64,000 bases of DNA from Paenibacillus albicereus (GTDB lineage Bacteria; Bacillota; Bacilli; Paenibacillales; Paenibacillaceae), in the NCBI RefSeq assembly GCF_012676905.1, contig NZ_CP051428.1, positions 735,001 through 799,000 of the forward strand. The letters are read 5' to 3'. The position numbers and the translations under genes are program-made. The notes beneath the pieces are model-generated. The model worked only from the letters and a program-made list of their open reading frames with translations, was not told where the DNA came from and did not search any database. Below are positions 1-11,049 of this stretch, one piece after another. Within the stretch, counting starts at the first letter, position 1; every line of letters starts with the position of its first letter.

Positions 1-20
1 AGAGTAGGACGTCGCCAAGC
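1..20 (+). rRNA. rrf: 5S ribosomal RNA, 3' end only
   Basis: The first 20 bases match the conserved 3' end of Bacillus-type 5S rRNA (AGAGTAGGAC followed by GTCGCCAAGC). The rest of the gene lies left of the window. It precedes tRNA-Ile, tRNA-Ala and the 23S gene, so the 5S sits on the 5' side of the 23S here. Confidence 0.8.
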
Positions 21-86
21 GGTGCATTTTTGCGCCAAGTTCTTCGGTTCCGCATTGGAATGAAGAATTTATAGGAGAATGAATAT

Positions 87-163
<77 letters not shown>

Positions 164-192
164 TTTGTCTCTTCGGAGACGGAACCTTATAC

Positions 193-268
193 GGGGCCAT
201 AGCTCAGCTGGGAGAGCGCCTGCCTTGCAAGCAGGAGGTCAGGAGTTCGATCCTCCTTGGCTCCACCA
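193..268 (+). tRNA. tRNA-Ala (TGC)
   Basis: Acceptor GGGGCCA pairs with TGGCTCC, with anticodon TGC and encoded CCA. Together with tRNA-Ile it forms the spacer pair leading into the 23S gene. The following 269-372 segment holds the conserved spacer motif CCTTGAAAACTGGATA and no gene. Confidence 0.97.
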
Positions 269-372
269 ACAACTTTTTTGTCTTGTTCCTTGAAAACTGG
301 ATACGAACGAAATGATATGCTGAAACATCCGATAGCTGTATCTTGGCTGACGCTGATCTTCGGATCGGTGAT

Positions 373-3300
<2,928 letters not shown>

Positions 3301-3388
3301 TATTCAGCAAGACACAGCCGGTCAGCACGGCATTTCGTTCGATCCAGTTTTCAGGGCGCAAGTCCTGAAGCAACCCATCGCTTTATAT

Positions 3389-3464
3389 TCCCTGATAGCT
3401 CAGTTGGTAGAGCACTCGACTGTTAATCGAGTTGTCACAGGTTCGAGTCCTGTTCGGGGAGCCA
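3389..3464 (+). tRNA. tRNA-Asn (GTT)
   Basis: Acceptor TCCCTGA pairs with TCGGGGA, anticodon GTT, encoded CCA. It is the first of seven tRNAs behind the 23S gene. The 3301-3388 spacer is too short for a 5S gene and has none of its motifs. Confidence 0.96.
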
Positions 3465-3467
3465 TTT

Positions 3468-3543
3468 GCTCTCATAGCTCAGTAGGTAGAGTGCATCCAT
3501 GGTAAGGATGAGGTCACCGGTTCGATCCCGGTTGAGAGCTCCA
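3468..3543 (+). tRNA. tRNA-Thr (GGT)
   Basis: Acceptor GCTCTCA pairs with TGAGAGC, anticodon loop ATGGTAA gives GGT, and CCA is encoded. It starts three bases after tRNA-Asn, so both are processed from one transcript. Confidence 0.95.
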
Positions 3544-3550
3544 TTTGCGT

Positions 3551-3625
3551 GGCCCGTTGGTCAAGGGGTTAAGACACCTCCCTTTCACGGAGGTAACAGG
3601 GGTTCGAATCCCCTACGGGTCACCA
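3551..3625 (+). tRNA. tRNA-Glu (TTC)
   Basis: Acceptor GGCCCGT pairs with ACGGGTC, anticodon TTC, TTCGAATC T-loop, encoded CCA. Confidence 0.96.
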
Positions 3626-3673
3626 TTTTTTTTATTTCTACATAAGAATGGACGCTCCAGGCCATTCTACTGG

Positions 3674-3749
3674 GGAAGCTTAGCTCAGCTGGGAGAGCAT
3701 CTGCCTTACAAGCAGAGGGTCGGGGGTTCGATCCCCTCAGCTTCCACCA
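3674..3749 (+). tRNA. tRNA-Val (TAC)
   Basis: Acceptor GGAAGCT pairs with AGCTTCC, anticodon TAC, encoded CCA. A 48-base spacer separates it from tRNA-Glu, the longest gap in this cluster. Confidence 0.96.
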
Positions 3750-3758
3750 TCATCTTAT

Positions 3759-3833
3759 TGGGGATTAGCCAAGCGGTAAGGCAACGGACTTTGACTCCGT
3801 CATTCTCAGGTTCGATCCCTGAATCCCCAGCCA
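3759..3833 (+). tRNA. tRNA-Gln (TTG)
   Basis: Acceptor TGGGGAT pairs with ATCCCCA, anticodon loop CTTTGAC gives TTG, discriminator G and encoded CCA. Confidence 0.95.
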
Positions 3834-3837
3834 TTAA

Positions 3838-3910
3838 GAGCCATTAGCTCAGTTGGTAGAGCACCTGACTTTTAATCAGGGTGTCGAAGGTTCGAGTCCT
3901 TCATGGCTCA
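3838..3910 (+). tRNA. tRNA-Lys (TTT), no encoded CCA
   Basis: Acceptor GAGCCAT pairs with ATGGCTC, anticodon loop CTTTTAA gives TTT. After the discriminator A the sequence runs into TTTTTT rather than CCA, so the 3' CCA must be added by tRNA nucleotidyltransferase. Confidence 0.94.
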
Positions 3911-3920
3911 TTTTTTACTC

Positions 3921-4001
3921 GCGCGTATGGCGGAATTGGCAGACGCACCAGATTTAGGTTCTGGCGCCTCCGGCGTGGGGGTTCAAGTCCCTCTACGCGC
4001 A
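3921..4001 (+). tRNA. tRNA-Leu (TAG), no encoded CCA
   Basis: Class II tRNA with a variable arm. Acceptor GCGCGTA pairs with TACGCGC and the anticodon is TAG. The sequence after the discriminator A is TATTCG, so CCA is not encoded. It is the last tRNA of the cluster. Confidence 0.94.
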
Positions 4002-4013
4002 TATTCGTTAAGG

Positions 4014-4053
4014 AATAGCCATCGGATCATGATGATCCGATGGCTATTTTTTA
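4014..4053 (+). terminator. Intrinsic terminator of the rRNA-tRNA cluster
   Basis: A 16-bp perfect inverted repeat (AATAGCCATCGGATCA, three-base loop, complement) is followed by TTTTTTATT. It ends the tRNA-Leu transcript and insulates the iron genes. Confidence 0.9.
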
Positions 4054-4111
4054 TTATCCCGCCCCTAGAGCCTTCCGACCAAGGGAATGAGCGCGGTTGA
4101 GAAGGTTTCTT

Positions 4112-4167
4112 TTGACAAGAACAGTGAGAACAATTATCATGGTGACTATAATGATAATCGTTATCAG
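4112..4167 (+). promoter_or_regulatory. SigA promoter with overlapping Fur box
   Basis: TTGACA at 4112-4117 and TATCAT at 4135-4140 are 17 bp apart, a strong SigA promoter. Just downstream, over the expected start site, lies ATAATGATAATCGTTAT (about 4148-4165), a close match to the palindromic Fur consensus built from GATAAT repeats. Inference: Fur with iron blocks transcription of the following iron-uptake pair. Confidence 0.8.
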
Positions 4168-4209
4168 GAATTCGGAGCGCGGCTCCGGCAGCAGAGAGGA
4201 GCATGCAGC

Positions 4210-5070
4210 ATGGTTCGATTGGAGACCAGCCAGCTGGACATAGCCTATGAGAAGAGGCAGATCGTGCGGGATCTCAATCTCCGCATTCCGCAAGGCAAGA
4301 TTACGGCGCTCGTAGGCTCGAACGGCTCCGGCAAATCGACCATCCTCAAGACAATGGCGCGCCTGATGTCGCCGCAGAACGGCCAGGTGCTGCTGGACGG
4401 CAAATCGATCCACAAGCAATCGACGCGGGAGGTCGCCAAGGAGCTGGCGATCCTGCCGCAGAACCCGACTGCGCCGGATGGCCTGACCGTTCAGGAGCTT
4501 GTCTCCTACGGCCGTTTCCCGTATCAAAAAGGGTTCAGCTCGATGCGCAAGGAAGACCGCGAAATCGTCGCCTGGGCACTGAATGCGACAGGAATGACGG
4601 AATTCGCCGATCGTCCGGTCGACCAGCTGTCCGGCGGGCAGCGGCAGCGCGGCTGGATCGCGATGGCGCTCGCGCAGGAGACGGACATCCTGTTTCTCGA
4701 CGAGCCGACCACGTTCCTCGACATGGCGCATCAGCTCGACGTGCTGCAGCTGCTTCAGCAGCTGAACGGCAAGGAGAACCGTACGATCGTCATGGTCGTG
4801 CATGACCTCAACCATGCCTCCCGATTCGCTCATCATATGATCGCGATCCAATCCGGGACGGTGCTGGCCGAAGGCTCTCCCGAAGAGGTCGTGACGCCGA
4901 AGGTGATGCGGGATGTATTCGGCATCGAGGCCGATATCGTGAGCGATCCGCGCACGGGGGTGCCGCTGTGCCTTCCCTACGCGCTTGCGCTGGGAGAACG
5001 GAAGGTAGAGCGTCCGGCGGCCGAACGCCAGGACGAGAGGCAGCGCGTGCTGCAGCCGGCCGGGGTTTGA
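4210..5070 (+). CDS. Iron-siderophore ABC transporter ATP-binding protein (FecE/FepC/YusV family)
   Basis: Energises ferric-siderophore import at the inner face of the membrane. Within 286 residues it has Walker A GSNGSGKST, signature LSGGQ, Walker B ILFLDEPT and the H-loop VVHDLNHA, in the FecE/FepC order. The start is the ATG after GAGAGGAGCATGCAGC; an upstream in-frame ATG would put coding sequence over the Fur box and promoter and is rejected. No permease or binding protein is adjacent, so it may be a shared ATPase serving several siderophore permeases, as YusV does in Bacillus subtilis (inference). The last 25 residues are a charged extension (ERPAAERQDERQ) beyond the family core. Confidence 0.88.
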   Translation: MVRLETSQLDIAYEKRQIVRDLNLRIPQGKITALVGSNGSGKSTILKTMARLMSPQNGQVLLDGKSIHKQSTREVAKELAILPQNPTAPDGLTVQELVSYGRFPYQKGFSSMRKEDREIVAWALNATGMTEFADRPVDQLSGGQRQRGWIAMALAQETDILFLDEPTTFLDMAHQLDVLQLLQQLNGKENRTIVMVVHDLNHASRFAHHMIAIQSGTVLAEGSPEEVVTPKVMRDVFGIEADIVSDPRTGVPLCLPYALALGERKVERPAAERQDERQRVLQPAGV

Positions 5071-5108
5071 CCCCGCCGGTATTTTTCATTTAGAGGGGGC
5101 TGCGGCCG

Positions 5109-5915
5109 ATGGATCGCCAAGGGACGAAAGAAACGCTATACGGCAAGCTGGGCTTGCTGGAGACGGCTCCGGAAGGGGTGCGGGTATCCGCGACGCTGGA
5201 GCGGCTCTCGAACGATCCGGAGACGGCCGATGCGTTCCTCCGCAGCTATGCCGAGCTGATTCCGTCGCGCTGCATCGAACCCGCAGCGACCTATTTTCCT
5301 TCCTGGCTGCGCTCGCTTGCCGGCGCGTTCCATTATCTCCTTGCCAGCGGCTCAGGAAGCTTTCCGCTGGACCCTTCCCGGTGGGAGATGGTGCTCTACC
5401 AAGCAGAGGGGGCCTCGTATGCGTCCATCGGGTTCCGGACCGATTCTCTGGAGCTGCAGGAGGCGCCGCGGCTCCTTGCCGCCGATCAGCGTTGCGAGCG
5501 GATCGAACGCTTCTACGGCCTGCTTGTCGCGCCTGTATTCCGTCAGCTCGCCGGTCGCGCAGGTGTCAGGACCCATGAGCTGTGGAGGCTGGCCGCGAGC
5601 GGGCTGCACCACACCAAGTCGTTCCTGCTGCAGGCTGCGGTGGAACAGCCGGAGCTGCTGCAGGCGCTGGAGCAAGACTTCGCGTATGCCGTCGAGGGGA
5701 TGCCGGGCGAGGCGGTCGGAGAGCGTCGCAATCCGCTCGCGATCCGGCTGATCTATGTCGACAGTCCGTATGAGCCTGGCACGAAGCTGCCGCTGCGGGG
5801 AGGATGCTGCCTGGCTTTCAAGACCGAATACGCCAAGTACTGCTACAACTGCCCTCGACTCAAGCCGGAGGAGAGGAGTTCGATGTATGAGGAGCTGTGC
5901 GCTGCCCGCTCCTAA
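5109..5915 (+). CDS. FhuF-like (2Fe-2S) siderophore-iron reductase
   Basis: Probably releases iron from imported ferric siderophores in the cytoplasm by reducing Fe(III). The C-terminus carries the family signature CC-x10-C-x2-C (GGCCLAFKTEYAKYCYNCP), which binds a 2Fe-2S cluster. The 268-residue length fits FhuF-type proteins; the N-terminal part is weakly conserved. It starts 38 bases after the ATPase gene with the ribosome site GAGGGGGC, so both should be co-transcribed from the Fur-controlled promoter. The assignment rests mainly on the cysteine motif and the context. Confidence 0.75.
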   Translation: MDRQGTKETLYGKLGLLETAPEGVRVSATLERLSNDPETADAFLRSYAELIPSRCIEPAATYFPSWLRSLAGAFHYLLASGSGSFPLDPSRWEMVLYQAEGASYASIGFRTDSLELQEAPRLLAADQRCERIERFYGLLVAPVFRQLAGRAGVRTHELWRLAASGLHHTKSFLLQAAVEQPELLQALEQDFAYAVEGMPGEAVGERRNPLAIRLIYVDSPYEPGTKLPLRGGCCLAFKTEYAKYCYNCPRLKPEERSSMYEELCAARS

Positions 5916-5933
5916 ACTTTTTTGAAAAAGGAC

Positions 5934-5962
5934 TTGCATTCCGTCGATGGGCCTGATATATT
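5934..5962 (+). promoter_or_regulatory. Promoter of second tRNA cluster
   Basis: TTGCAT at 5934-5939 and TATATT at 5957-5962, exactly 17 bp apart, lie 37 bases before tRNA-Gly. The short A+T-rich segment contrasts with its surroundings. Confidence 0.7.
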
Positions 5963-5998
5963 ATTACTTGTCGCGCTGAACAAATTGTTCTTCGACAA

Positions 5999-6073
5999 GC
6001 GGAAGTGGCTCAGCGGTAGAGCATCGCCTTGCCAAGGCGAGGGTCGCGGGTTCGATTCCCGTCTTCCGCTCCA
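5999..6073 (+). tRNA. tRNA-Gly (GCC)
   Basis: Acceptor GCGGAAG pairs with CTTCCGC, anticodon loop TTGCCAA gives GCC, encoded CCA. Confidence 0.96.
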
Positions 6074-6076
6074 TAC

Positions 6077-6153
6077 GTGCCCGTAGCTCAGCTGGATAGA
6101 GCATTTGACTACGAATCAAAAGGTCGGGAGTTCGAATCTCTCCGGGCACGCCA
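6077..6153 (+). tRNA. tRNA-Arg (ACG)
   Basis: Acceptor GTGCCCG pairs with CGGGCAC, anticodon ACG (A34 expected to be edited to inosine), discriminator G, encoded CCA. Confidence 0.96.
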
Positions 6154-6162
6154 TTTATACAA

Positions 6163-6239
6163 CGGGATGTAGCTCAGCTTGGTAGAGCACCTGGTTTGGG
6201 ACCAGGGGGTCGCATGTTCAAATCGTGTCATCCCGACCA
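6163..6239 (+). tRNA. tRNA-Pro (TGG)
   Basis: Acceptor CGGGATG pairs with CATCCCG, anticodon loop TTTGGGA gives TGG, encoded CCA. Confidence 0.96.
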
Positions 6240-6268
6240 TTGCTTCAACTTGCCTGTCGATTTTGTTT

Positions 6269-6342
6269 GCGGGTGTAGTTCAATGGTAGAACTTCAGCCT
6301 TCCAAGCTGATAGCGTGGGTTCGATTCCCATCACCCGCTCCA
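6269..6342 (+). tRNA. tRNA-Gly (TCC)
   Basis: Acceptor GCGGGTG pairs with CACCCGC, anticodon TCC, encoded CCA. It is the second glycine tRNA of this cluster and complements the GCC isoacceptor. Confidence 0.96.
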
Positions 6343-6355
6343 ATAGAGAATTCTC

Positions 6356-6383
6356 AAACCTTGCCTATCGGCAAGGTTTTTTT
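6356..6383 (+). terminator. Intrinsic terminator of second tRNA cluster
   Basis: AAACCTTGCC, a four-base loop and GGCAAGGTTT form a perfect 10-bp stem followed by a run of T. The remaining 220 bases to ppc hold no gene. Confidence 0.9.
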
Positions 6384-6604
6384 GCATCGTTAACGCTTTA
6401 ACACAGTGCTTGGGCAAAAAAACCTGCCTTCCACCGTCTTCTATCCCTATAGCTTTTGTAGTATGATGGAAAAAGCGATTTGAAGTCACCTGCAACCGGG
6501 AAAGACGCGCCAGGAGCGGCGTTCGGGGATTCAGCGCCAGGCTGGCTAGCTTTATGATTTGGTTCATTCCGCTGCCGTAGGAGCGAACCTGGAGGAGGAA
6601 CATC

Positions 6605-9409
6605 ATGTCGGAACAGGCTGCAACGGCCCAAGCGACGGCTCGCCCGCAATCGAACAACTTGCTGCGCCGAGACGTAAGATTCATGGGCAATCTACTGGGC
6701 GAAGTGCTCGTCCACCAAGGCGGCGACGAGCTGCTGGAAGTGGTCGAGAGGATCCGCGAGATGAGCAAGGCGCTGCGCGCCGAGTTTGTCCACGAGCTGT
6801 ACGAGGAGTTCAAGAAGACGATTACGACGCTTGATCCGGAGATTCGACATCAGGTCATCCGCGCGTTCGCGGTCTACTTCCAGCTGGTCAATATCGCCGA
6901 GCAGAACCATCGCATCCGCCGCAAGCGCGATTACGAGCGTTCCGCGGGCGAGAGCGTGCAGCCGGGCTCGATCGAGGCGGCCGTCCAGGTGCTGCATGAG
7001 CGCGGCATTCCGGTCGACGGCGTCAAGTCGATGCTGGACGGCATTTCCTTGGAGCTCGTCATGACTGCCCACCCGACGGAAGCGACCCGCCGTGTCGTGC
7101 AGGACATCCACAAGCGCATCGCGCTCGGGCTGATGGAGCTCGACAATCCGACGCTTACGCATCGCGAGCGGGAGAAGCTGCGCGCCGGACTGCTCAACGA
7201 CGTGCAGATCCTTTGGCAGACCGACGAGCTGCGCGACCGCAAGCCGACTGTCATCGACGAGGTTCGCAACGGCCTGTACTACTTCGACGAGACGCTGTTC
7301 GAAGTGCTTCCCAATGTCTATGAGGAGCTGGAGCGCTGCCTGCACAAGTATTACCCGCAGGAGCAGTGGCATGTTCCGACTTATCTCAAGTTCGGCTCGT
7401 GGATCGGCGGAGACCGCGACGGCAATCCGTCGGTCAAGGCCAAGGTCACCTGGGAGACGCTGACGCTGCACAAGCAGCTTGCGCTGAGCAAGTACCAGTC
7501 GATCCTGAAGGAATGGATGGACATCCTGAGCTTCAGCACCACCATCGTCGACGTGCCGGCCGAGCTGCTCGGCTCGATCGAGGACGACGAGCAGGAGGTC
7601 GAGCTGCGAGGTATCGACAAGTGGCGCAACAGCAAGGAACCTTACAAGGTGAAGCTCTGCTACATGCTGGAGAAGCTGGTGAACACCGGCGACGATTCCC
7701 TCAAGGGCACCTCGAAGCGCTACAACAGCCCCGAGGAGTTCAAGCAGGACCTGCTGCTCATCGACCGCTCGCTGCGCTCGCACTACGCCGACTACACAGC
7801 CGACTCGCATGTGCGCAAGCTGATTCGCCAAGTCGAGCTGTTCGGCTTCCATATGGCGGCACTCGACGTCCGCCAGCACTCCAAGGAGCATGAGTCGGCG
7901 ATGGCTGAGATTTTGGCCAAGATGAACATTGCGGCCGATTACGCTTCCCTCTCCGAGGAGGAGAAGATCGAGCTGCTGGACCGGCTGCTGAACGATCCGC
8001 GTCCGCTGACCTCGTCCCACCTGGATTACACCGAGTCCACTCGGGAATGCCTGGACGTCTACCAGACGATCTACCGGGCGCAGCAGGAATTCGGCGAGTC
8101 TTGCATTTCCAGCTATCTGATCAGCATGACGCAGGGTGCCAGCGACATGCTCGAGGTCATGGTATTCGCCAAAGAAGTCGGCCTGTTCCGCCAAGAGGCG
8201 GACGGCACGGTCCGCTGCACGCTGCAGTCGGTGCCGCTGTTTGAGACGATCGACGACCTGCATGCCGCTCCGGGCATCATGCAGAGGCTGTTCGAGCTCC
8301 CGCTCTACCGCAAAGGGGTCGAGGCTCGCGGCAACCTGCACGAGATCATGCTCGGCTACTCCGACAGCAACAAGGACGGCGGCGTCGTCACGGCCAACTG
8401 GGAGCTGCGCTGCGCGCTCATCGACATTACGGAGGCCGGCTCCCGGCACGGCGTGAAGCTCAAGTTCTTCCACGGTCGCGGCGGCGCGCTCGGCCGGGGC
8501 GGCATGCCGCTCGGCCGCAGCATCCTCGCCCAGCCGCCGCACACGGTCGGCGGCGGCATCAAGATCACGGAGCAGGGAGAGGTGCTCTCCTCCCGCTATT
8601 CGATGCAGGGCATCGCCTATCGCAGCCTCGAGCAGGCGACCTGGGCGCTGCTGACGGCAGCGCGCCTGGCGAGCCATCCGGAGCAGATGCCGGAGAGCCT
8701 GCCGGAGTGGGTCGAGATCGCCAAAGGCATTTCCGAAACGGCTCAGGAGAAGTACCAGGATCTGATCTTCCGCGATCCGGACTTCATGGAGTTCTTCAAG
8801 GAGTCGACGCCTCTTTCCGAGGTCGGAGAGCTCAACATCGGCTCCCGTCCGTCGAAGCGCAAGAACAGCGACCGCTTCGAGGACCTGCGCGCGATCCCAT
8901 GGGTATTCGCCTGGACGCAGAGCCGCTACCTGCTGCCTGCTTGGTACGCTTCGGGCACGGCGTTCCGCCAGTACGTCCAGGGCGACGAGAGCCGCCTGCA
9001 GACGCTGCGCGACATGTACAAGGGCTTCCCGTTCTTCCGTCAGCTCGTCGACAACCTGCAGATGGCGATGGCCAAAGCCGATCTGCTCATCGCCCGCCAG
9101 TACGCCGGCATGATCAAGAACGCCGGCGTGCGCGACCGCATCTTCCAGCTGGTCGAGCAGGAGTACTCGCTGACGCTGCGGATGATCCTCGACATCACCG
9201 GCCAGAAGGAAATTCTCGACAACGTGCCGGTCATTCAGGAATCGATCCGCCTCCGCAATCCGTACGTCGATCCGCTCAGCTACCTGCAAGTGGAGCTGCT
9301 TGCCGAGCTTCGCCAGAAGCGCGAGGACGAAGAGGACGACACGGAGCTGCTGCGCGAAGTGCTGCTCACGATCAACGGCATCGCCGCCGGCCTTCGCAAT
9401 ACCGGCTGA
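6605..9409 (+). CDS. ppc: Phosphoenolpyruvate carboxylase
   Basis: Carboxylates PEP with bicarbonate to oxaloacetate and phosphate, refilling the TCA cycle. At 934 residues it has the usual bacterial length. Catalytic motifs are clear: VMTAHPTEATRR around H156, GYSDSNKDGG near residue 580, and the mobile-loop motif FHGRGGALGRGG near residue 620. The C-terminus ends in NTG, the conserved Asn-x-Gly type ending of PEPC. The start has a strong GGAGGAGG ribosome site. It is monocistronic, with its own terminator 30 bases downstream. Confidence 0.98.
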   Translation: MSEQAATAQATARPQSNNLLRRDVRFMGNLLGEVLVHQGGDELLEVVERIREMSKALRAEFVHELYEEFKKTITTLDPEIRHQVIRAFAVYFQLVNIAEQNHRIRRKRDYERSAGESVQPGSIEAAVQVLHERGIPVDGVKSMLDGISLELVMTAHPTEATRRVVQDIHKRIALGLMELDNPTLTHREREKLRAGLLNDVQILWQTDELRDRKPTVIDEVRNGLYYFDETLFEVLPNVYEELERCLHKYYPQEQWHVPTYLKFGSWIGGDRDGNPSVKAKVTWETLTLHKQLALSKYQSILKEWMDILSFSTTIVDVPAELLGSIEDDEQEVELRGIDKWRNSKEPYKVKLCYMLEKLVNTGDDSLKGTSKRYNSPEEFKQDLLLIDRSLRSHYADYTADSHVRKLIRQVELFGFHMAALDVRQHSKEHESAMAEILAKMNIAADYASLSEEEKIELLDRLLNDPRPLTSSHLDYTESTRECLDVYQTIYRAQQEFGESCISSYLISMTQGASDMLEVMVFAKEVGLFRQEADGTVRCTLQSVPLFETIDDLHAAPGIMQRLFELPLYRKGVEARGNLHEIMLGYSDSNKDGGVVTANWELRCALIDITEAGSRHGVKLKFFHGRGGALGRGGMPLGRSILAQPPHTVGGGIKITEQGEVLSSRYSMQGIAYRSLEQATWALLTAARLASHPEQMPESLPEWVEIAKGISETAQEKYQDLIFRDPDFMEFFKESTPLSEVGELNIGSRPSKRKNSDRFEDLRAIPWVFAWTQSRYLLPAWYASGTAFRQYVQGDESRLQTLRDMYKGFPFFRQLVDNLQMAMAKADLLIARQYAGMIKNAGVRDRIFQLVEQEYSLTLRMILDITGQKEILDNVPVIQESIRLRNPYVDPLSYLQVELLAELRQKREDEEDDTELLREVLLTINGIAAGLRNTG

Positions 9410-9441
9410 GCCGCAGGAAGAACTCTTCGTTGCCATCCCAC

Positions 9442-9472
9442 GCCGTGCGCACCGGCTGCGCACGGCTTTTTC
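9442..9472 (+). terminator. Intrinsic terminator of ppc
   Basis: GCCGTGCGCA, five-base loop, TGCGCACGGC and TTTTT form a perfect 10-bp stem with a T-run. Confidence 0.9.
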
Positions 9473-9555
9473 CTGTCATGGAACGTTCTTGCTTTTTCCA
9501 TGCGCGTGAATTACCATGGGCTAGACAGTCCGGTTAGTCTGGAGGAATGTAGGCC

Positions 9556-10122
9556 GTGAAATCCATCGAAGCCAACTTGGTCCGCCTCTCTCTCAAGGGA
9601 GATCAGAGAGCGTTCGCGGAGCTCGTCGGCATGTATCAGGACAAGCTTTACCATCTTGCATACCGGATGCTGTACAACCGCCAGGAGGCGGAGGACACCG
9701 TGCAGGAGACGTTTTTGCGCGTCTTCCGCAACATGGAGCGCTACGACGAGTCCATGAAGTTCTCGACCTGGATCTACCGCATCACAACCAATCTAGCCAT
9801 CGACCGTCTTCGCCGCCGCAAGCCCGGCTTCTCGCTGGATGCCGAGCTGCCCGAGCATGACGGCTTGGACGGCTATTCGATGTTTGCGAGCGAGGATGCC
9901 TCGCCGGAGGACGAGGTGCTGCTCTCCGAGACGCAGCGGATCATTCGCTCGGCGATCGACACGCTGCCGCCCAAGTATAAAAGCGTGATGGTTCTCCGCT
10001 ACTTGGAGGATCTTTCGCTGCAGGAGATCGGCGACGTGCTCGACATGCCGGTGACGACGATCAAGACTCGGGTCCATCGCGGACGGGAGTTCCTGCGCAA
10101 GAAGCTCGAGCATAAATTATAG
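9556..10122 (+). CDS. sigW: ECF RNA polymerase sigma factor SigW
   Basis: Redirects RNA polymerase to cell-envelope and antimicrobial stress promoters. The 188 residues show sigma region 2 (AYRMLYNRQEAEDTVQETFLRVF, about 34-57; WIYRITTNLAIDRLRRRK in 2.4) and region 4 (LPPKYKSVMVLRYLEDLSLQEI, with a helix-turn-helix at VTTIKTRVHRGR). The start is GTG, nine bases after GGAGGA. The anti-sigma gene follows, and the cda-glm genes after it match the sigW neighbourhood of other bacilli. No SigW-type promoter was found directly upstream. Confidence 0.93.
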   Translation: MKSIEANLVRLSLKGDQRAFAELVGMYQDKLYHLAYRMLYNRQEAEDTVQETFLRVFRNMERYDESMKFSTWIYRITTNLAIDRLRRRKPGFSLDAELPEHDGLDGYSMFASEDASPEDEVLLSETQRIIRSAIDTLPPKYKSVMVLRYLEDLSLQEIGDVLDMPVTTIKTRVHRGREFLRKKLEHKL

Positions 10123-10143
10123 GCTCATCCCGGCCATAAAAAT

Positions 10144-10169
10144 TGAAACACCTTCCGTCATGATACGTA
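10144..10169 (+). promoter_or_regulatory. SigW-type ECF promoter between sigW and rsiW
   Basis: TGAAAC (10144-10149), exactly 16 bp, then CGTA (10166-10169), a perfect match to the SigW consensus TGAAAC-N16-CGTA. It reads into rsiW with a leader of about 90 bases. See the related finding for the implied feedback. Confidence 0.82.
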
Positions 10170-10263
10170 CCTTATAGGTAGACTTGGCACCGGTGCGTCC
10201 GCGCGCCGGCAAAAGACGACGGGCAGGGCCTGCCTCTGTACCCTGAAGAAAGGACTGGCTGCC

Positions 10264-10890
10264 ATGAATTGCAATGTCGCTATCGTTTGGATGCACGACT
10301 ATATCGACGGCGAGCTGCCTCGCGAGGACTCCCTTACCCTCAAGCAGCATCTGCTCTCCTGTCCGGGATGCCGAGCGCGGTTCGAACAGCTGGAGAAGAC
10401 CGAAGCGCTCCTCTCCTCGGTGATGGCTGAGCCAAAGGGACAGGCGATGACGCCGGCCGCTTCCGCAGCGCTCACCGACAAGATTCTAAAACAAATTCCT
10501 CCACCCGCTCGTCATAGAGATTGGACGGGATGGATTCGCAGACATCCTGCCGTCACGGCAGCGGCCGTATTCGTGGTCGTCATGCTCGCTAGCCTGAGCC
10601 CGACGGTGAACAACGGCTCGGAGCTGATCGTGCGCGGCGACGACCTCAAGCAGGTCGTCATCGACGGCCATACGGTCATCGTGCCGGAGGGCGTCAAGAT
10701 CCTCGGCAACCTGACCGTAGAGAATGGAACCGCCGATGTGCGCGGGGACGTAGAAGGCAGCGTCACCGTCATCGACGGATCGCTCCTCACGGCGTCCACG
10801 GCGCATATCGCCGGCCAATCCCGCATGATCGACCAGCTGCTGGACCGCTTCTGGTACAAAGTGACCCAATCGTTCGGCAACACGCCGTGA
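10264..10890 (+). CDS. rsiW: Anti-sigma-W factor RsiW
   Basis: Membrane protein that holds SigW inactive until it is cleaved under envelope stress. The N-terminus has the zinc-associated anti-sigma domain with the H-x3-C-x2-C motif HLLSCPGC (about residues 30-37). A single transmembrane segment (AAVFVVVMLASLS, about 99-111) follows, then an extracellular part with beta-rich repeats (LTVENGTADVRGDVEGSVTV). The 208 residues match RsiW length. The ribosome site GAAAGGA lies just upstream. It has its own SigW-type promoter in addition to read-through from sigW. Confidence 0.9.
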   Translation: MNCNVAIVWMHDYIDGELPREDSLTLKQHLLSCPGCRARFEQLEKTEALLSSVMAEPKGQAMTPAASAALTDKILKQIPPPARHRDWTGWIRRHPAVTAAAVFVVVMLASLSPTVNNGSELIVRGDDLKQVVIDGHTVIVPEGVKILGNLTVENGTADVRGDVEGSVTVIDGSLLTASTAHIAGQSRMIDQLLDRFWYKVTQSFGNTP

Positions 10891-10898
10891 TCGGGTGA

Positions 10899-10926
10899 CG
10901 CCCCCTGCGCGCAGGGGGCTTTTTTT
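10899..10926 (+). terminator. Intrinsic terminator of sigW-rsiW
   Basis: GCCCCCTG, loop CGCG, CAGGGGGC and eight T form a compact GC-rich hairpin. Confidence 0.92.
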
Positions 10927-10953
10927 TGGCCGAAAAAGGATTTATGTTATGAT
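10926..10953 (+). promoter_or_regulatory. Probable promoter of cdaA-cdaR-glmM
   Basis: TATGAT at 10948-10953 follows a weak -35 TTGGCC at 10926-10931 with 16-bp spacing, directly after the rsiW terminator. The -35 is poor, so this is tentative. Confidence 0.4.
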
Positions 10954-11049
10954 ACCTAGAAAAGAATAAAGTTGCGACAGAACGAAGCAATCCAGGCCTT
11001 CGGCCATACATAGAGAAGGGGCCGCGGGCAGCGGGCGGGGGTAGCGGAT

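Noticed and set aside
6692-9463. A 923-codon open frame on the minus strand across ppc
   Set aside because: It is the antisense shadow of a G+C-rich conserved gene; the ppc frame has all catalytic motifs and a ribosome site, the other has none.
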